DNA of 64,000 nt from Pandoraea communis. GTDB lineage: Bacteria > Pseudomonadota > Gammaproteobacteria > Burkholderiales > Burkholderiaceae. Shown here piece by piece: positions 10,265-20,022 of the stretch; positions within the stretch are counted from its first letter, which is position 1, and the number at the start of each line of letters is the position of its first letter. The notes under the pieces are model-generated. The model saw only the letters and a program-made list of their open reading frames with translations. It had not been told where the DNA came from and did not search any database. The stretch is taken from positions 620,001 to 684,000 of the forward strand of contig NZ_CABPSJ010000004.1 of NCBI RefSeq assembly GCF_902459745.1, read 5' to 3'. The position numbers and the translations under genes were made by a program.

Positions 10265-11110
10265 TTACTTTTCCGAATCAACCAGACCGCGCACGAACCA
10301 GCGCTGCATGAGCAGGACCACCGCGAGCGGCGGCAGCATGGCGAGCAGCGTGGCACTCATGACGAGTTGCCACTGGGTGGCGGTGTCACCACTGCCGATC
10401 ATGCTCTTGATGCCCACCACGGCCGTCGTCATCGACGGGGCGTTGGTCACCAGAATCGGCCAAAGGTACTGATTCCAGCCATAGATGAAGGTGATGACGA
10501 ACAGCGCGGCGATGTTGGTCTTCGACAGCGGCAGCACCACGTCGAAGAAGAATCGCATCGGACCGGCGCCGTCGATGCGCGCGGCTTCGACGAGTTCGTC
10601 GGGCAGCGTCATGAAGAACTGCCGGAACAGGAACGTGGCCGTGGCCGAGGCGATGAGCGGCACGGTCAGACCCATATAGCTGTTGATGAGCCCGAGGTTC
10701 GAGATCACCTGCACCGTCGGGAAAATCCGCACTTCGACCGGCAGCATCAGCGTGACGAAGATCAGCCAGAAGAACAGATTACGCAACGGGAACCGGAAAT
10801 ACACGATGGCGAAGGCCGACAGAATCGACACCGAGATCTTGCCGATCGTGATGACCAGCGCCATGAACAGGCTGTTGCCGAGCATCAGCCCGAATGGCAT
10901 GGCCGTATCGCCCGTGCCCTGACCCCACACCGTGGAGAGGTTCTGGAGCAGGTGCGTGCTCGGGACGAGCGACAGAGGGACGGAGAAGATTTCCTGCTCG
11001 TTCATGGTGGCGGCGACGAACGCCACGTAGAGCGGGAAAACCACCAGCAACACGCCGACGATCAGCATGACGTGGCAGAAGATATCCAGGCCGCGACGGT
11101 TCTCGATCAT
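10265..11110 (-). CDS. ugpE: sn-glycerol-3-phosphate ABC transporter permease UgpE
   Basis: Inner-membrane permease of 281 residues with about six membrane segments. The ABC-permease EAA loop is seen as [26 protein letters not shown] near residues 175-200. It forms the channel heterodimer with UgpA. Its ATG overlaps the ugpA stop by 4 bp. E. coli UgpE has the same length and operon place. Confidence 0.94.
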   Translation of the reverse strand: MIENRRGLDIFCHVMLIVGVLLVVFPLYVAFVAATMNEQEIFSVPLSLVPSTHLLQNLSTVWGQGTGDTAMPFGLMLGNSLFMALVITIGKISVSILSAFAIVYFRFPLRNLFFWLIFVTLMLPVEVRIFPTVQVISNLGLINSYMGLTVPLIASATATFLFRQFFMTLPDELVEAARIDGAGPMRFFFDVVLPLSKTNIAALFVITFIYGWNQYLWPILVTNAPSMTTAVVGIKSMIGSGDTATQWQLVMSATLLAMLPPLAVVLLMQRWFVRGLVDSEK

Positions 11111-12003
11111 GCGTATTGCACCTTGCGTTCGATGAATCGGAACTGCACGACCGTGAGCACGATGACGATCGCCATCAGTACCACCGACTGGGCAGCCGAG
11201 CTGCCGAGGTCGAGCCCCTTGAAGCCTTCCGAGTAGATCTTGTAGATCAGTGTCATGGTCGACTGGCCCGGACCGCCGCCGGTCGCCGCATCGATCACCG
11301 GGAACGTGTCGAAGAACGAGTACACGAGGTTGACCACGAGCAGGAAGAACGTCGTCGGCGAAATCAGCGGCAATACCAGCCCGAAGAAGCGCCGGACCGG
11401 ACCTGCGCCGTCAATGGCGGCGGCTTCCACGAGTGAGCGCGGAATCGCTTGCAACCCGGCGTAGAAGAACAGGAAGTTGTAGCTGATCTGCTTCCAGATG
11501 GAGGCGAGCACGACGAGGAACATGGCCTGACCGCCGTTGAGCGCGTGATTCCACTGGATGCCGAGCTTTGCCAGCCCGTAGGTGACGAGACCGATACTCG
11601 GGTTGAACAGGAATGCCCACAGCACGGCCGCAATGGCAGGCGCGACTGCGTAGGGCCAAATGAGTAACGTCTGATAGGTGCGCTTGCCGCGCGTGACGCG
11701 GTCGGCCATCGCGGCGAGCAGCAGCGAGATGACCAGCCCGCAGACCGTTACCAGACCACTGAAGATCATCGTGGTGCGGAACGACGCGAGGTAAAGCGGA
11801 TCGCGCCACAGCGCACTGAAATTATCGAGTCCGACGAACTCGCTGGACAGCCCGAAGGCGTCTTGTGCCGAAGTCGATTGCCACAGGGCTTCGCCTGCGG
11901 GCCATAGGAAGAACACGGCGGTGATGAGGAGCTGCGGCGCGACGAGCGCGTAGGGCAGCCAACTGGTTCCGAAGCGGGGGCGTTCTCTGGAGTTTTGCGC
12001 CAT
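11107..12003 (-). CDS. ugpA: sn-glycerol-3-phosphate ABC transporter permease UgpA
   Basis: Inner-membrane permease, 298 residues, partner of UgpE. The N-terminus [29 protein letters not shown] closely follows the UgpA pattern, and the EAA loop is [22 protein letters not shown]. The ATG at 12003 is preferred; a TTG at 12018 would add five residues, but it abuts the poly-A/T tract of a hairpin. It is separated from ugpB by about 137 bp holding that terminator-like hairpin, so ugpAECQ may be expressed below ugpB. Confidence 0.93.
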   Translation of the reverse strand: MAQNSRERPRFGTSWLPYALVAPQLLITAVFFLWPAGEALWQSTSAQDAFGLSSEFVGLDNFSALWRDPLYLASFRTTMIFSGLVTVCGLVISLLLAAMADRVTRGKRTYQTLLIWPYAVAPAIAAVLWAFLFNPSIGLVTYGLAKLGIQWNHALNGGQAMFLVVLASIWKQISYNFLFFYAGLQAIPRSLVEAAAIDGAGPVRRFFGLVLPLISPTTFFLLVVNLVYSFFDTFPVIDAATGGGPGQSTMTLIYKIYSEGFKGLDLGSSAAQSVVLMAIVIVLTVVQFRFIERKVQYA

Positions 12004-12016
12004 AAACGTAGTGACC

Positions 12017-12057
12017 AAAAAAAAACCAACCCGGCCCGCGTTGACGGCGGGCCGGGT
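12017..12057 (-). terminator. Intrinsic terminator/attenuator between ugpB and ugpA
   Basis: An 11-bp perfect stem (12029-12039 with 12047-12057, arms ACCCGGCCCGC/GCGGGCCGGGT) with a 7-nt loop. Read on the minus strand it is followed after 3 nt by nine consecutive T (12025-12017). This is a textbook rho-independent terminator placed inside the ugp operon, just after the binding-protein gene. It probably acts partially, giving excess UgpB over the membrane and ATPase subunits. Confidence 0.8.
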
Positions 12058-12140
12058 GGTGTCATTGTAACGTCACGATTCGCACTGCGAACACAGGCGA
12101 TTGGCCCGCGTTGCGCGCGTCACCGTACGTTGGGGGCCGC

Positions 12141-13472
12141 TTAGCTGCCCTGCTTCTGGAAGCGGCGCAGCAGATCGTCGCCACGGGATGCCGCCTTGTC
12201 CAGCGCCGCTTTAGGCGTTTGCTTGCCGCTCCACACGCCTTCGAGTTCCTCGTCGATCACCGTGCGGATCTGCGGCATGTTGCCCAGACGCAGGCCACGC
12301 GTGAACGGCAGAGGCGGCTTGTTGAGCATCTGCTTGATGGCCATGTCGGCGCCCGGATTCTTCGCGTAGAAGCCTTGCTTCTCGGTCAGTTCGTAGGCGG
12401 CCTTCGTGACCGGCAGGTAGCCGGTGTCCTGATGCCACTTGGCAGCCACGGCCGGCGAAGCGAGGTACTTCAGGAACTTGGCCACGCCCTTGTACTCGGC
12501 CGGCGACTTGCCTGCGAGCACCCACAGGCTGGCGCCACCGATGATGGCGTTCTGCGGCGCACCCTTCACGTCGGCGTCGTACGGCATCATGCCCACGCCA
12601 TAGCTGAACTTGGCGTACTTGGCGATGTTGGCGAGGGCACCCGAGGTGGTCATCGCGATACCGCAGTCGCCGCTGTAGAACTTCGAGGTCACTTCATCCT
12701 TGCGGCCTACGTACGTGAACGTGCCGTCCTTGGCCATGTCGGCCAGGAACTGGATGTGCTTGATCTGCTGCGGGCCGTTGAAGCTCAGCTTGGCGTCAAG
12801 ACCGTCGAAGCCGTTGTTCTTCGTGGCGAACGGCAGGGCATGCCATGCGCTGTAGTTCTCGAGCTGCGTCCAGCTCTGCCAGCCCATGGTGAAGCCGCAC
12901 GACAGACCGGCCGCCTTGAGCTTCTGGGCGTCCGACTTCACGTCGGCCCAGGTCTTCGGCGGGGTGTTCGGATCGAGGCCGGCCTTCTTGAAGGCATCCT
13001 TGTTGTAGTACAGCACCGGCGTCGAGCTGTTGAACGGCATCGACACGAGGTGATTGGTTTTGCTGTCGGCGTAGTAGCTCGCCACAGTCGGCACGAAGGC
13101 CGACTCCTCGAACGGCTCGCCAGCGTCCTTCATGACTTGCCACACCGGCTTCACGGCCTTCTGGGCCTGCATCATCGTGGCCGTACCGACTTCGTACACC
13201 TGAAGAATGGCCGGCGCGTTGCCCGCGCGGAAGGCGGCAATACCCGCCGCCAGACCCTGCTCGTAGTTGCCCTTGTAGATCGGGACAATCTTGTAGTCGC
13301 TCTGCGACGCGTTGAAATCGTTGGCGATCTGGTTGACGCGCTCGCCGAGGGCCGATTCCATCGAGTGCCAGAACTGAATCTCGGTAGCGGCCAGGGCCGA
13401 GGTGCTCATGCCGAGCGCCATGACAGCGCCAACGCCGGCCAGGGCGATACTGCGCAGGGAAGGTTGCTTCAT
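12141..13472 (-). CDS. ugpB: sn-glycerol-3-phosphate ABC transporter periplasmic binding protein
   Basis: Periplasmic solute-binding protein, 443 residues. A Sec signal peptide (Lys at residue 2, hydrophobic core, cleavage after about ALAA at residue 29) precedes [11 protein letters not shown], the hallmark start of mature Ugp[20 protein letters not shown] and the C-terminal pattern also fit the family. A GGAGA ribosome site precedes the ATG. It is the first gene of the operon; no convincing Pho box is seen in the 270 bp upstream. Confidence 0.95.
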   Translation of the reverse strand: MKQPSLRSIALAGVGAVMALGMSTSALAATEIQFWHSMESALGERVNQIANDFNASQSDYKIVPIYKGNYEQGLAAGIAAFRAGNAPAILQVYEVGTATMMQAQKAVKPVWQVMKDAGEPFEESAFVPTVASYYADSKTNHLVSMPFNSSTPVLYYNKDAFKKAGLDPNTPPKTWADVKSDAQKLKAAGLSCGFTMGWQSWTQLENYSAWHALPFATKNNGFDGLDAKLSFNGPQQIKHIQFLADMAKDGTFTYVGRKDEVTSKFYSGDCGIAMTTSGALANIAKYAKFSYGVGMMPYDADVKGAPQNAIIGGASLWVLAGKSPAEYKGVAKFLKYLASPAVAAKWHQDTGYLPVTKAAYELTEKQGFYAKNPGADMAIKQMLNKPPLPFTRGLRLGNMPQIRTVIDEELEGVWSGKQTPKAALDKAASRGDDLLRRFQKQGS

Positions 13473-13505
13473 GCCAATCTCCGATGGTTCACGAGAAGTC
13501 TAGTT

Positions 13506-13520
13506 GTTCGCGGTGCGAAC
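13506..13520. promoter_or_regulatory. Small palindrome upstream of ugpB
   Basis: GTTCGC-GGT-GCGAAC, 6-bp arms with a 3-bp centre, ending 34 bp before the ugpB start. It could be an operator or a leader hairpin. The remainder of the gap (13473-13742) shows no clear -35/-10 pair and no phosphate-regulon box. Confidence 0.3.
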
Positions 13521-13742
13521 CGTGTAGCGCCGGGTAGACTATCACGCTGCCATGTTTTTTCCACTCGCGGCGCACAATGCGTGTTGCATGGGAACGTCTG
13601 GGGGGATTGACAGCCCTCGGAGATGGACTGTCCGACAAGGCGATACGGGCCATTGCCCGCCGGATACAACGCGGCATTGCACCGCACAAGATGCCTTGAC
13701 TTATGGATGACTTATTTTCCCGTCACGCGCGCCCGGACGTGC

Positions 13743-14213
13743 TCAGACGCGGTGATAGGGATGATTGGCGTTGATACTCCACGCGCGGTAGAGCTGCTCG
13801 GCAAGCAGCACGCGCACCATGCCGTGGGGCATCGTCAGGCTGGACAATCGAATGAGGGTATCGGCGCGAGCTTTGAGGGCAGGGTCGAGCCCGTCGGCGC
13901 CGCCGATCACGAAGGCCACGTCGCGCCCGTCCTGTTGCCAGGCGGTGAGCGATTGGGCCAGGCGCATCGTGGTGAGGTCCTGCCCGCGCTCGTCGAGGCA
14001 TACCAGGCGACAGCCACGCGGCAGGGCCGCATCGATACGCTGCGCCTCGGCGGCCATCACCGTCTCGGCCGTGCGGGAGTTGGAGCGTTGCTCCGGCTTG
14101 ATTTCCTTGAGTTCGATGCGCAGCTCGGGCGGCATGCGCTTGGCGTACTCGGCGAAGGCGGTCTCGATCCAACCGGGCATCTTGTGCCCGACGGCAAGAA
14201 TGAACAGACGCAT
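13743..14213 (-). CDS. rlmH: 23S rRNA (pseudouridine1915-N3)-methyltransferase
   Basis: SPOUT-fold methyltransferase that methylates pseudouridine 1915 of 23S rRNA in assembled 70S ribosomes. It has 156 residues, the family length. The SAM-binding knot is seen as [15 protein letters not shown] (about residues 98-112), and the conserved C-terminus is [20 protein letters not shown] then NHPYHR. It lies 24 bp downstream of rsfS in the nadD-rsfS-rlmH order common in Burkholderiales. Confidence 0.96.
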   Translation of the reverse strand: MRLFILAVGHKMPGWIETAFAEYAKRMPPELRIELKEIKPEQRSNSRTAETVMAAEAQRIDAALPRGCRLVCLDERGQDLTTMRLAQSLTAWQQDGRDVAFVIGGADGLDPALKARADTLIRLSSLTMPHGMVRVLLAEQLYRAWSINANHPYHRV

Positions 14214-14237
14214 GACGGCTGAATCGCGTGCTGGGCC

Positions 14238-14678
14238 TTACTTGGCCTTGCGGCGAGCGGGTGCCGGGGACTCGAGCGTGTCGTCCTCGTCCTCTTCGTC
14301 GTCTTGCGCGCTGGCCTTGGCCCCGGCCTTGGTCCCGGCGGCCTTCAGGCGTACCGGCTTCTCGCCCCAGATCTCTTCGAGGTTGTAATACTGGCGCAGG
14401 GCCGGTTGCATGATGTGCACGATGGCATCGCCCGTGTCGACGAGCACCCATTCGCCCACATCTTCGCCTTCCATGCTGACGATATCGCCGCCGGCTTCCT
14501 TGACCTTGTCGCGTACGCTCGCGGCAAGTGCCTTGGTCTGACGGTTGGAGGTGCCGCTCGCGATGACCACACGGTCGAACAGGGCGGTCAGGTGCGAGGT
14601 GTTGAACACCTTGATGTCTTGGGCCTTGACGTCTTCGAGGGCGTCGACGATCAGGCGCTGCAGTTTACGAATATCCAT
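14238..14678 (-). CDS. rsfS: Ribosomal silencing factor RsfS (Iojap)
   Basis: Binds uL14 and blocks 30S-50S joining in stationary phase. It has 146 residues. The core (1-110) shows the family pattern DALEDVKAQDI, FDRVVIASGTSNRQ and EGEDVGEWVLVDTGDAIVHIM. A charged low-complexity tail of about 35 residues (acidic DDEEDEDD, then basic) extends beyond the core. The start MDIRKLQRL is well supported. Confidence 0.95.
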   Translation of the reverse strand: MDIRKLQRLIVDALEDVKAQDIKVFNTSHLTALFDRVVIASGTSNRQTKALAASVRDKVKEAGGDIVSMEGEDVGEWVLVDTGDAIVHIMQPALRQYYNLEEIWGEKPVRLKAAGTKAGAKASAQDDEEDEDDTLESPAPARRKAK

Positions 14679-14733
14679 AGTGCGTCTTTTGGGTGAAACA
14701 GGGAGTGCGAAGTAGCGGCCCGCGAAGGGGCCG

Positions 14734-15465
14734 TCAAGCGCGATACAGGTGTTGCGCGCGGATGTACTGCCACACGGGTTCGGGCAGGTTCGCCGGGGGC
14801 GTGGCCGTGTCTGGCGCGTGCGCCAGTGTGGCGCGCAACTCGGTGGCGGATATATCGACAGCGAGTGAGTCGTCGATCAGGATACCGCCGCATGGCGTGG
14901 ATTGTACCCCGAGCGCGGATCTTTCCCGTTCGACGAAGACTTGACGCAGTTCCGGCGAGGCCGTATCGCGGTTGAAACCGGGCCGCGCCGCTGCGCACAC
15001 GTGGGCGTATTCGAACAACTCGCGCCAGGCGTGCCATGTGTCCAGGCGCACCAGTTGATCGGAGCCGATGAGCAGCGACAGCGACGCCTGCGCACCGGCA
15101 TCGTGGCGAATCTCGCGCAGCGTATCGACGGTGTAGCTCGGCCCCGCGCGCTCGATCTCGCGCGTGCTGACGATCAGTTGCGTGGACGGTTGCGTGCGCG
15201 CCAGTTCGGCGGCGAGCGACTCGGCGGCCAGACGCGTCATCGCCAGCCGGTGCCCGGCCGGGGTACTGCCTTGCTTTTGCGGTTGCTGGCCCGCTGGCAT
15301 CAGGATCAGTTCGTCCAGGGCGAGCGTGCGGGCGAAAAGCGCGCCCAGCGCGAGATGGCCGGTGTGAATCGGATCGAATGTGCCGCCCAGCACGCCAATG
15401 CGCCGGATCGAGCCAGAGGGCGACATATGGGGCGTTCGCGGTGCAGCCGGGGAAGAGTGAGTCAT
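14734..15465 (-). CDS. nadD: Nicotinate-nucleotide adenylyltransferase
   Basis: NaMN + ATP to deamido-NAD in NAD synthesis. It has 243 residues. The nucleotidylyltransferase motif GGTFDPIHTGHL lies at about residues 28-39, and the C-terminal ISATELRA matches the family ISST(x)hR block. The ATG at 15465, 13 bp after the hemF stop, has a purine-rich GAAGG upstream. An internal ATG at 15426 would be nearer the conserved core but has no ribosome site. It is linked with hemF, rsfS and rlmH. Confidence 0.94.
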   Translation of the reverse strand: MTHSSPAAPRTPHMSPSGSIRRIGVLGGTFDPIHTGHLALGALFARTLALDELILMPAGQQPQKQGSTPAGHRLAMTRLAAESLAAELARTQPSTQLIVSTREIERAGPSYTVDTLREIRHDAGAQASLSLLIGSDQLVRLDTWHAWRELFEYAHVCAAARPGFNRDTASPELRQVFVERERSALGVQSTPCGGILIDDSLAVDISATELRATLAHAPDTATPPANLPEPVWQYIRAQHLYRA

Positions 15466-15478
15466 GCGTGGCTGGCCT

Positions 15479-16414
15479 TCACACCCACTCGCGGCGCACG
15501 AGGAAGTCGGTATAGAGCTTCGCTTCCGGCGTGTCCGGCGCGGGCTTCCAGTCGTAGTGCCATTTCACGATCGGCGGCATCGACATCAGGATGGATTCGG
15601 TGCGTCCGCCCGATTGCAGGCCGAAGTGCGTGCCGCGATCCCAGACCAGATTGAATTCGACGTAACGGCCGCGGCGGTGTGCCTGAAAATCTCGCTCGCG
15701 CTCGCCGTACGGCATGCCGCGGCGGCGCTCGATGATCGGCACATAAGCATCGAGGAAGGCGTCGCCCACGCTTTGCATGACCGCGAAGCCGGTATCGAAG
15801 CCGCCCCCGGAGAAGTCGTCGAAGAAGATGCCGCCGATGCCACGAGGCTCCTGGCGGTGCTTCAGATAGAAGTACTCGTCGCACCACGCCTTGAAGCGCG
15901 GATACCACGATGTGTCGAACGGATCCAGCGCGTCCTTGCAGGTCTGATGGAAGTGCTGGCAGTCCTCTTCGAACGGATAGTACGGCGTGAGATCCATGCC
16001 GCCGCCGAACCAGAACGCCGGCAACTCACCGGGCTTGGTGGCGATCAGGATGCGCACGTTGAAGTGAACGGTCGGGCAGTACGGGTTGCGGGGATGCAGC
16101 ACCAGCGAGACGCCGAGGGCTTCGAAGCCGCGTCCGGCCAGTTCGGGGCGTGACGCGCTGGCCGAGCCCGGCAGCTTGTCGCCGACCACGTGGGAGAAGT
16201 TCACACCGCCGCGCTCGAAGAAGTTGCCGTCGTCGAGCACGCGCGTACGGCCGTTACCGCGCAGAGGGCTGTCGGCCGGGCGCTGCCAGTCGTCGGCAAG
16301 GAAACGTTTGCCGTCGAGGCGCTCAAGCGTCTCGACAATGCGGTCCTGAAGCCCGAGCAGATAAGTGCGAACCGCGCCGGTATCCGGCGCCGGTGCGGCG
16401 TCTTGCGCTGTCAT
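15479..16414 (-). CDS. hemF: Oxygen-dependent coproporphyrinogen III oxidase
   Basis: Converts coproporphyrinogen III to protoporphyrinogen IX with O2 (haem synthesis). It has 311 residues. Family blocks visible include [52 protein letters not shown] and [19 protein letters not shown], in the expected order. It lies in a same-strand run with mscS upstream and nadD 13 bp downstream. Confidence 0.97.
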   Translation of the reverse strand: MTAQDAAPAPDTGAVRTYLLGLQDRIVETLERLDGKRFLADDWQRPADSPLRGNGRTRVLDDGNFFERGGVNFSHVVGDKLPGSASASRPELAGRGFEALGVSLVLHPRNPYCPTVHFNVRILIATKPGELPAFWFGGGMDLTPYYPFEEDCQHFHQTCKDALDPFDTSWYPRFKAWCDEYFYLKHRQEPRGIGGIFFDDFSGGGFDTGFAVMQSVGDAFLDAYVPIIERRRGMPYGERERDFQAHRRGRYVEFNLVWDRGTHFGLQSGGRTESILMSMPPIVKWHYDWKPAPDTPEAKLYTDFLVRREWV

Positions 16415-16539
16415 TCTGTGACATCCCCATGCGTGGTAATAACCGCGATTGTACCGGCAGCCACGCGTTCGGGGGCAGGCCGGGGCGGCAAACGGTGTTG
16501 CCGGATGCCGCCCGAATGACCTGTATCAAGCCCCGGCGA

Positions 16540-17430
16540 TCAGGGCGTCGGCGCGTTGGGCAGGGGGCTGGCCGGTGCCGCCCCGCCTGCGGCGGACGGG
16601 ACAGGCATCGCTGCCTTGCCGGCGTCGCCGGGCGGCGGCATGAAGATCTGGCGCGGTGCCGGTACCGGCCAGTGGGCCGTGCCACCCACCTCGGCAATGG
16701 CCCGGTTGGTATCGAAATACACCTGCCAGTAATCGCGGTTGTGGCAATACGGACGCACCGCGAGCACCGGCCCGGCCGGTGTGAATTCCAGAATCGCGAC
16801 GTCGACGGCCGGCGTGCTCATCACATTCGGAATCTGTGCGATGCGCGCCCTCAGGCGTGCAATCGCGTCCTGCACGTCCACCGTGTGGGCAAGCTGCGCG
16901 CTCAGATCGACGCGCCGGAACGCGTTGGCGTCGTACACCGTGATGTTGTCGCCGAAGACCTTCGTATTGCCGACGTATACGCGCAGATTGTCGGCCGTCG
17001 TGAGCGTGGTGACGAACAGGCCGATCTCGTCGACCACGCCGGTAACACCGCCCGCGCTGATCATGTCGCCGGTCTTGAACGGGCGCAGCACGATGAGGAA
17101 AATGCCCGAGGCGAAATTCGACAGCAGTCCGGACCATGCGGCGCCGATGGCGATGCCGGCGGCGGCGAGCAGTGCGGCGAACGATGTCGTCTCGATACCG
17201 CAGACGCTGAGGATGGAAATGATGATCGCGATGCGCAAGGCGATGCGCAGCGTCGATTCGGTGTAGCGCACGAGGGTGGGGTCGATGGCCCGGCGGGTCA
17301 TGGCGCCGCGCACAAGCCGGGCAACCACATTGATGATGATGCCGCCGACAATCCATATGACGATGGCCATCGCGATTTTCAGGCCGAACGGCACCAGATA
17401 ATCGTTGACCAGTTTGTCGAGATCAAACAT
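16540..17430 (-). CDS. Small-conductance mechanosensitive channel (MscS family)
   Basis: Inner-membrane tension-gated channel, 296 residues from the ATG at 17430, which has a GGAG site; the frame open to 17541 has none. Three hydrophobic segments (about 18-40, 60-80, 90-115) lead into the Gly/Ala-rich pore helix (LLAAAGIAIGAAWSGLLSNFASGIFLIVLRPF). The beta domain follows (GDMISAGGVTGVVDEIGLFVTTLTTADN). The tail is Pro/Ala-rich. A relative of E. coli MscS by length and order. Confidence 0.92.
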   Translation of the reverse strand: MFDLDKLVNDYLVPFGLKIAMAIVIWIVGGIIINVVARLVRGAMTRRAIDPTLVRYTESTLRIALRIAIIISILSVCGIETTSFAALLAAAGIAIGAAWSGLLSNFASGIFLIVLRPFKTGDMISAGGVTGVVDEIGLFVTTLTTADNLRVYVGNTKVFGDNITVYDANAFRRVDLSAQLAHTVDVQDAIARLRARIAQIPNVMSTPAVDVAILEFTPAGPVLAVRPYCHNRDYWQVYFDTNRAIAEVGGTAHWPVPAPRQIFMPPPGDAGKAAMPVPSAAGGAAPASPLPNAPTP

Positions 17431-17627
17431 GTAAGTCTCCGTCGAGCGAGGGTCTGTCGGGAAAACTGAATGAATTCCGCCAGGGCTGGCCGGATGCTCG
17501 TGCCGCATGTGTGGCGCGGCTACGCGGTGCCAGCGTGCCAACTTGCTTCGCGCTTGTCAATCGCGGCGGTGTAGCTCTAGGAGGCGGTGGCAAACCGCAC
17601 GGCCATTGCTGCGGTGTCCAAACGACA

Positions 17628-17660
17628 ACGGCCCGGGGAACTTGACGTCCCCCGGGCCGT
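17628..17660 (-). terminator. Probable terminator downstream of purD
   Basis: An 11-bp perfect inverted repeat (ACGGCCCGGGG at 17628-17638 with CCCCGGGCCGT at 17650-17660). On the minus strand it is followed by TGTCGTTTGG, a weak T-rich run. It lies just past the purD stop, in the 278-bp gap before mscS. The rest of that gap shows no gene. Confidence 0.5.
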
Positions 17661-17708
17661 GGCAGATCGGGTTGGCGCTTCAGGGCAAGCCTTCAGGCGC
17701 CGCCGGCC

Positions 17709-18986
17709 TTACTCCGGTTTGCGCGCCAGTGCGCGGTTGCCGATGTCGTGGCGATACTGCATGCCGTCGAAACTGATCTGATTGACGGTCTGATACGCCA
17801 CGCTTTGCGCACCGCGCACGGTGTCGGACAGGCCGACCACGCACAATACGCGCCCGCCGGTGACCGTGAGCACGCCGTTCTCGAGCTGGGTGCCTGCGTG
17901 GAAAGTCACGCAATCGCCGGTCTCGGCCGGCACCTGGGAGATCCGGTCGCCCTTGCGCGGGGTGTCCGGATAGCCATGGGCGGCGAGTACCACGCCCAGG
18001 GCGTAACGGCGGTCCCAGTCGAGTTCGACCTTGTCGAGCGTGCCGGCAATCGCGTGCTCGACTACCACCGAAAAGTCGCCCTTCAGACGCGCCATGATCG
18101 GCTGCGTCTCGGGGTCGCCCATGCGGCAGTTGAACTCGAGCGTCTTGACGTTGCCTTGCGCGTCGATCATCAGACCGGCGTACAGGAAGCCCGTGAAGCG
18201 AATGCCGTCGGTTTCCATGCCACGCACGGTCGGCAGAATGATCTCGCGCATCACGCGGGCGTGAATCTGCGGTGTGACGATCGGCGCGGGCGAATAGGCG
18301 CCCATGCCGCCCGTATTCGGGCCCTGATCGTTATCGAGCAGACGCTTGTGATCTTGCGACGTGGCGAGCGGCAATACGTTCTTGCCGTCGACCATCACGA
18401 TGAAGCTCGCTTCCTCGCCTTGCAGGAACTCCTCGATCACGACGCGGGCACCGGCATCGCCGAGCTTGTTGTCCGCGAGCATCATGTCCACGGCCTTGTG
18501 CGCCTCTTCGAGCGACATCGCCACGACCACACCCTTGCCTGCGGCGAGACCGTCTGCCTTGATGACGATCGGTGCGCCCTTGGCGTCGATATAGGCGTGG
18601 GCGAGTGCGGTGTCGGAGAACGTTTCGTAATCGGCGGTGGGAATGCCGTGGCGCTTCATGAACGCTTTGGCGAAGTCCTTCGACGATTCGAGCTGCGCGG
18701 CTTCCTTCGTTGGGCCGAAGATCTTCAGACCACGTGCGCGGAAGATATTGACGATACCGGCGGCAAGCGGCGTTTCCGGGCCGACCACCGTGAGCGCGAT
18801 GCTTTCGCGCACGGCGAACTCGGCGAGCACGTTCGGATCGCTGATCGGCACATTGCGCAGGCGCTCGTCGAGCGCCGTGCCACCGTTACCCGGTGCGACA
18901 TAGACCACCTGAATGCGCGGCGATTGGGCAAGCTTCCACGCCAGCGCGTGTTCGCGGCCGCCCGATCCGACAACCAGAATTTTCAT
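17709..18986 (-). CDS. purD: Phosphoribosylamine-glycine ligase
   Basis: ATP-grasp enzyme, purine biosynthesis step 2 (phosphoribosylamine + glycine + ATP to GAR). It has 425 residues. Visible landmarks are [15 protein letters not shown] at the start, [11 protein letters not shown], the ATP-grasp region from [12 protein letters not shown], and [24 protein letters not shown]. Its ATG lies a single base after the yebC stop, so the pair is very likely translationally coupled. Confidence 0.97.
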   Translation of the reverse strand: MKILVVGSGGREHALAWKLAQSPRIQVVYVAPGNGGTALDERLRNVPISDPNVLAEFAVRESIALTVVGPETPLAAGIVNIFRARGLKIFGPTKEAAQLESSKDFAKAFMKRHGIPTADYETFSDTALAHAYIDAKGAPIVIKADGLAAGKGVVVAMSLEEAHKAVDMMLADNKLGDAGARVVIEEFLQGEEASFIVMVDGKNVLPLATSQDHKRLLDNDQGPNTGGMGAYSPAPIVTPQIHARVMREIILPTVRGMETDGIRFTGFLYAGLMIDAQGNVKTLEFNCRMGDPETQPIMARLKGDFSVVVEHAIAGTLDKVELDWDRRYALGVVLAAHGYPDTPRKGDRISQVPAETGDCVTFHAGTQLENGVLTVTGGRVLCVVGLSDTVRGAQSVAYQTVNQISFDGMQYRHDIGNRALARKPE

Positions 18987-18987
18987 C

Positions 18988-19713
18988 TTATTCCTCGATG
19001 ACGGCGTTGGTGAACACTTCCTGCACGTCGTCGAGGTTTTCGAGCGCGTCGAGCAGCTTTTGCATTTTCACGGCGTCTTCGCCGGTGAAGACCACTTCCG
19101 TTTGCGGCTTCATCGTGACTTCCGCGACTTCGGCCTTCAGACCTGCCGCTTCGAGCTTTTCCTTCACGGCCTGGAGGTCGTTCGGCGGGCACACGACTTC
19201 GAAGCTGCCGTCGTCATTGGTGATGACGTCGTCGGCACCGGCGTCGAGCGCCACTTCCATCAGCTTGTCTTCCGGGGTGTCCGGCGAGAACAGGAACTGG
19301 CCGCAATGCGTGAAGAGGAAGGCCACCGAACCGTCGGTGCCCATGTTGCCGCCGAACTTCGAGAAGGCGTGACGCACTTCCGCGACGGTGCGCACGCGGT
19401 TGTCCGTCATGGTGTCGACGATCACGGCTGCGCCGTTGATGCCATAGCCTTCGTAGCGGATTTCTTCGTAGTTGGCGCCGTCCAGACCGCCAACGCCGCG
19501 ATCGATCGCGCGCTTGACGTTGTCTTTGGGCATGTTGGCGTCGGCCGCCTTTTCCACGGCCAGACGCAGGCGCGGGTTGCTGTCGGCGTCACCGCCGCCC
19601 AGACGTGCGGCCACCGTGATTTCCTTGATCAGGCGTGTCCAGACTTTACCGCGCTTGGCATCTGCCGCAGCTTTCTTGTGTTTGATGTTGGCCCATTTGG
19701 AATGACCCGCCAT
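18988..19713 (-). CDS. yebC: YebC/PmpR-family protein
   Basis: A 241-residue protein of the widely conserved YebC family, known as transcriptional regulators and more recently linked to translation of difficult motifs. The start [18 protein letters not shown] is the family signature. The three-domain pattern (helical N-domain, then two alpha/beta domains) is preserved to the end VFTNAVIEE. It opens the long minus-strand run through purD, mscS and hemF. A longer frame to 19959 is not family-like. Confidence 0.95.
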   Translation of the reverse strand: MAGHSKWANIKHKKAAADAKRGKVWTRLIKEITVAARLGGGDADSNPRLRLAVEKAADANMPKDNVKRAIDRGVGGLDGANYEEIRYEGYGINGAAVIVDTMTDNRVRTVAEVRHAFSKFGGNMGTDGSVAFLFTHCGQFLFSPDTPEDKLMEVALDAGADDVITNDDGSFEVVCPPNDLQAVKEKLEAAGLKAEVAEVTMKPQTEVVFTGEDAVKMQKLLDALENLDDVQEVFTNAVIEE

Positions 19714-20022
19714 GAATTTCTCCGTCGTGCCGCGCTGTGCGGCGAAGTATGCTCTGCCGGCCCGCGCAGTGCGGCGCGGCCAACCGTTGAAACGGGAGCG
19801 CCCGCCACCACCGGGGTCGCGGGCGCCAATTGCCCAATCGCCCCGTGGGTTCCCATGGATCGTGTCGATTCCATCGGTCCCGTCAATCATTTCGGGCCGG
19901 GGCAGTCCGAGCGGCAACCTGCCGCTATAATCGGAGGCAATTTTATCATGCCGCCGCACCGTGCCACGGGTGTTTGCTGCGCCGTGTCACGAGCCCCGCC
20001 GCGTCCACCGCCGAGGTCTCTC
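19714..20022. other. 309-bp divergent intergenic region (yebC / HerA-like ATPase)
   Basis: No gene is seen. It must hold promoters in both directions. On the plus strand a perfect TATAAT (19926-19931) lacks a good -35. It is immediately followed by GGAGG (19933-19937) at ideal spacing from an ATG at 19948, in frame with the downstream ATPase. Promoter and ribosome-site readings of this spot exclude one another, since an RNA starting near 19938 would lack the GGAGG. Confidence 0.5.

Noticed and set aside
13473-13742. Pho box upstream of ugpB
   Set aside because: ugp operons are phosphate-regulated in E. coli, but no pair of CTGTCAT-like repeats is present here; only a short unrelated palindrome is seen.
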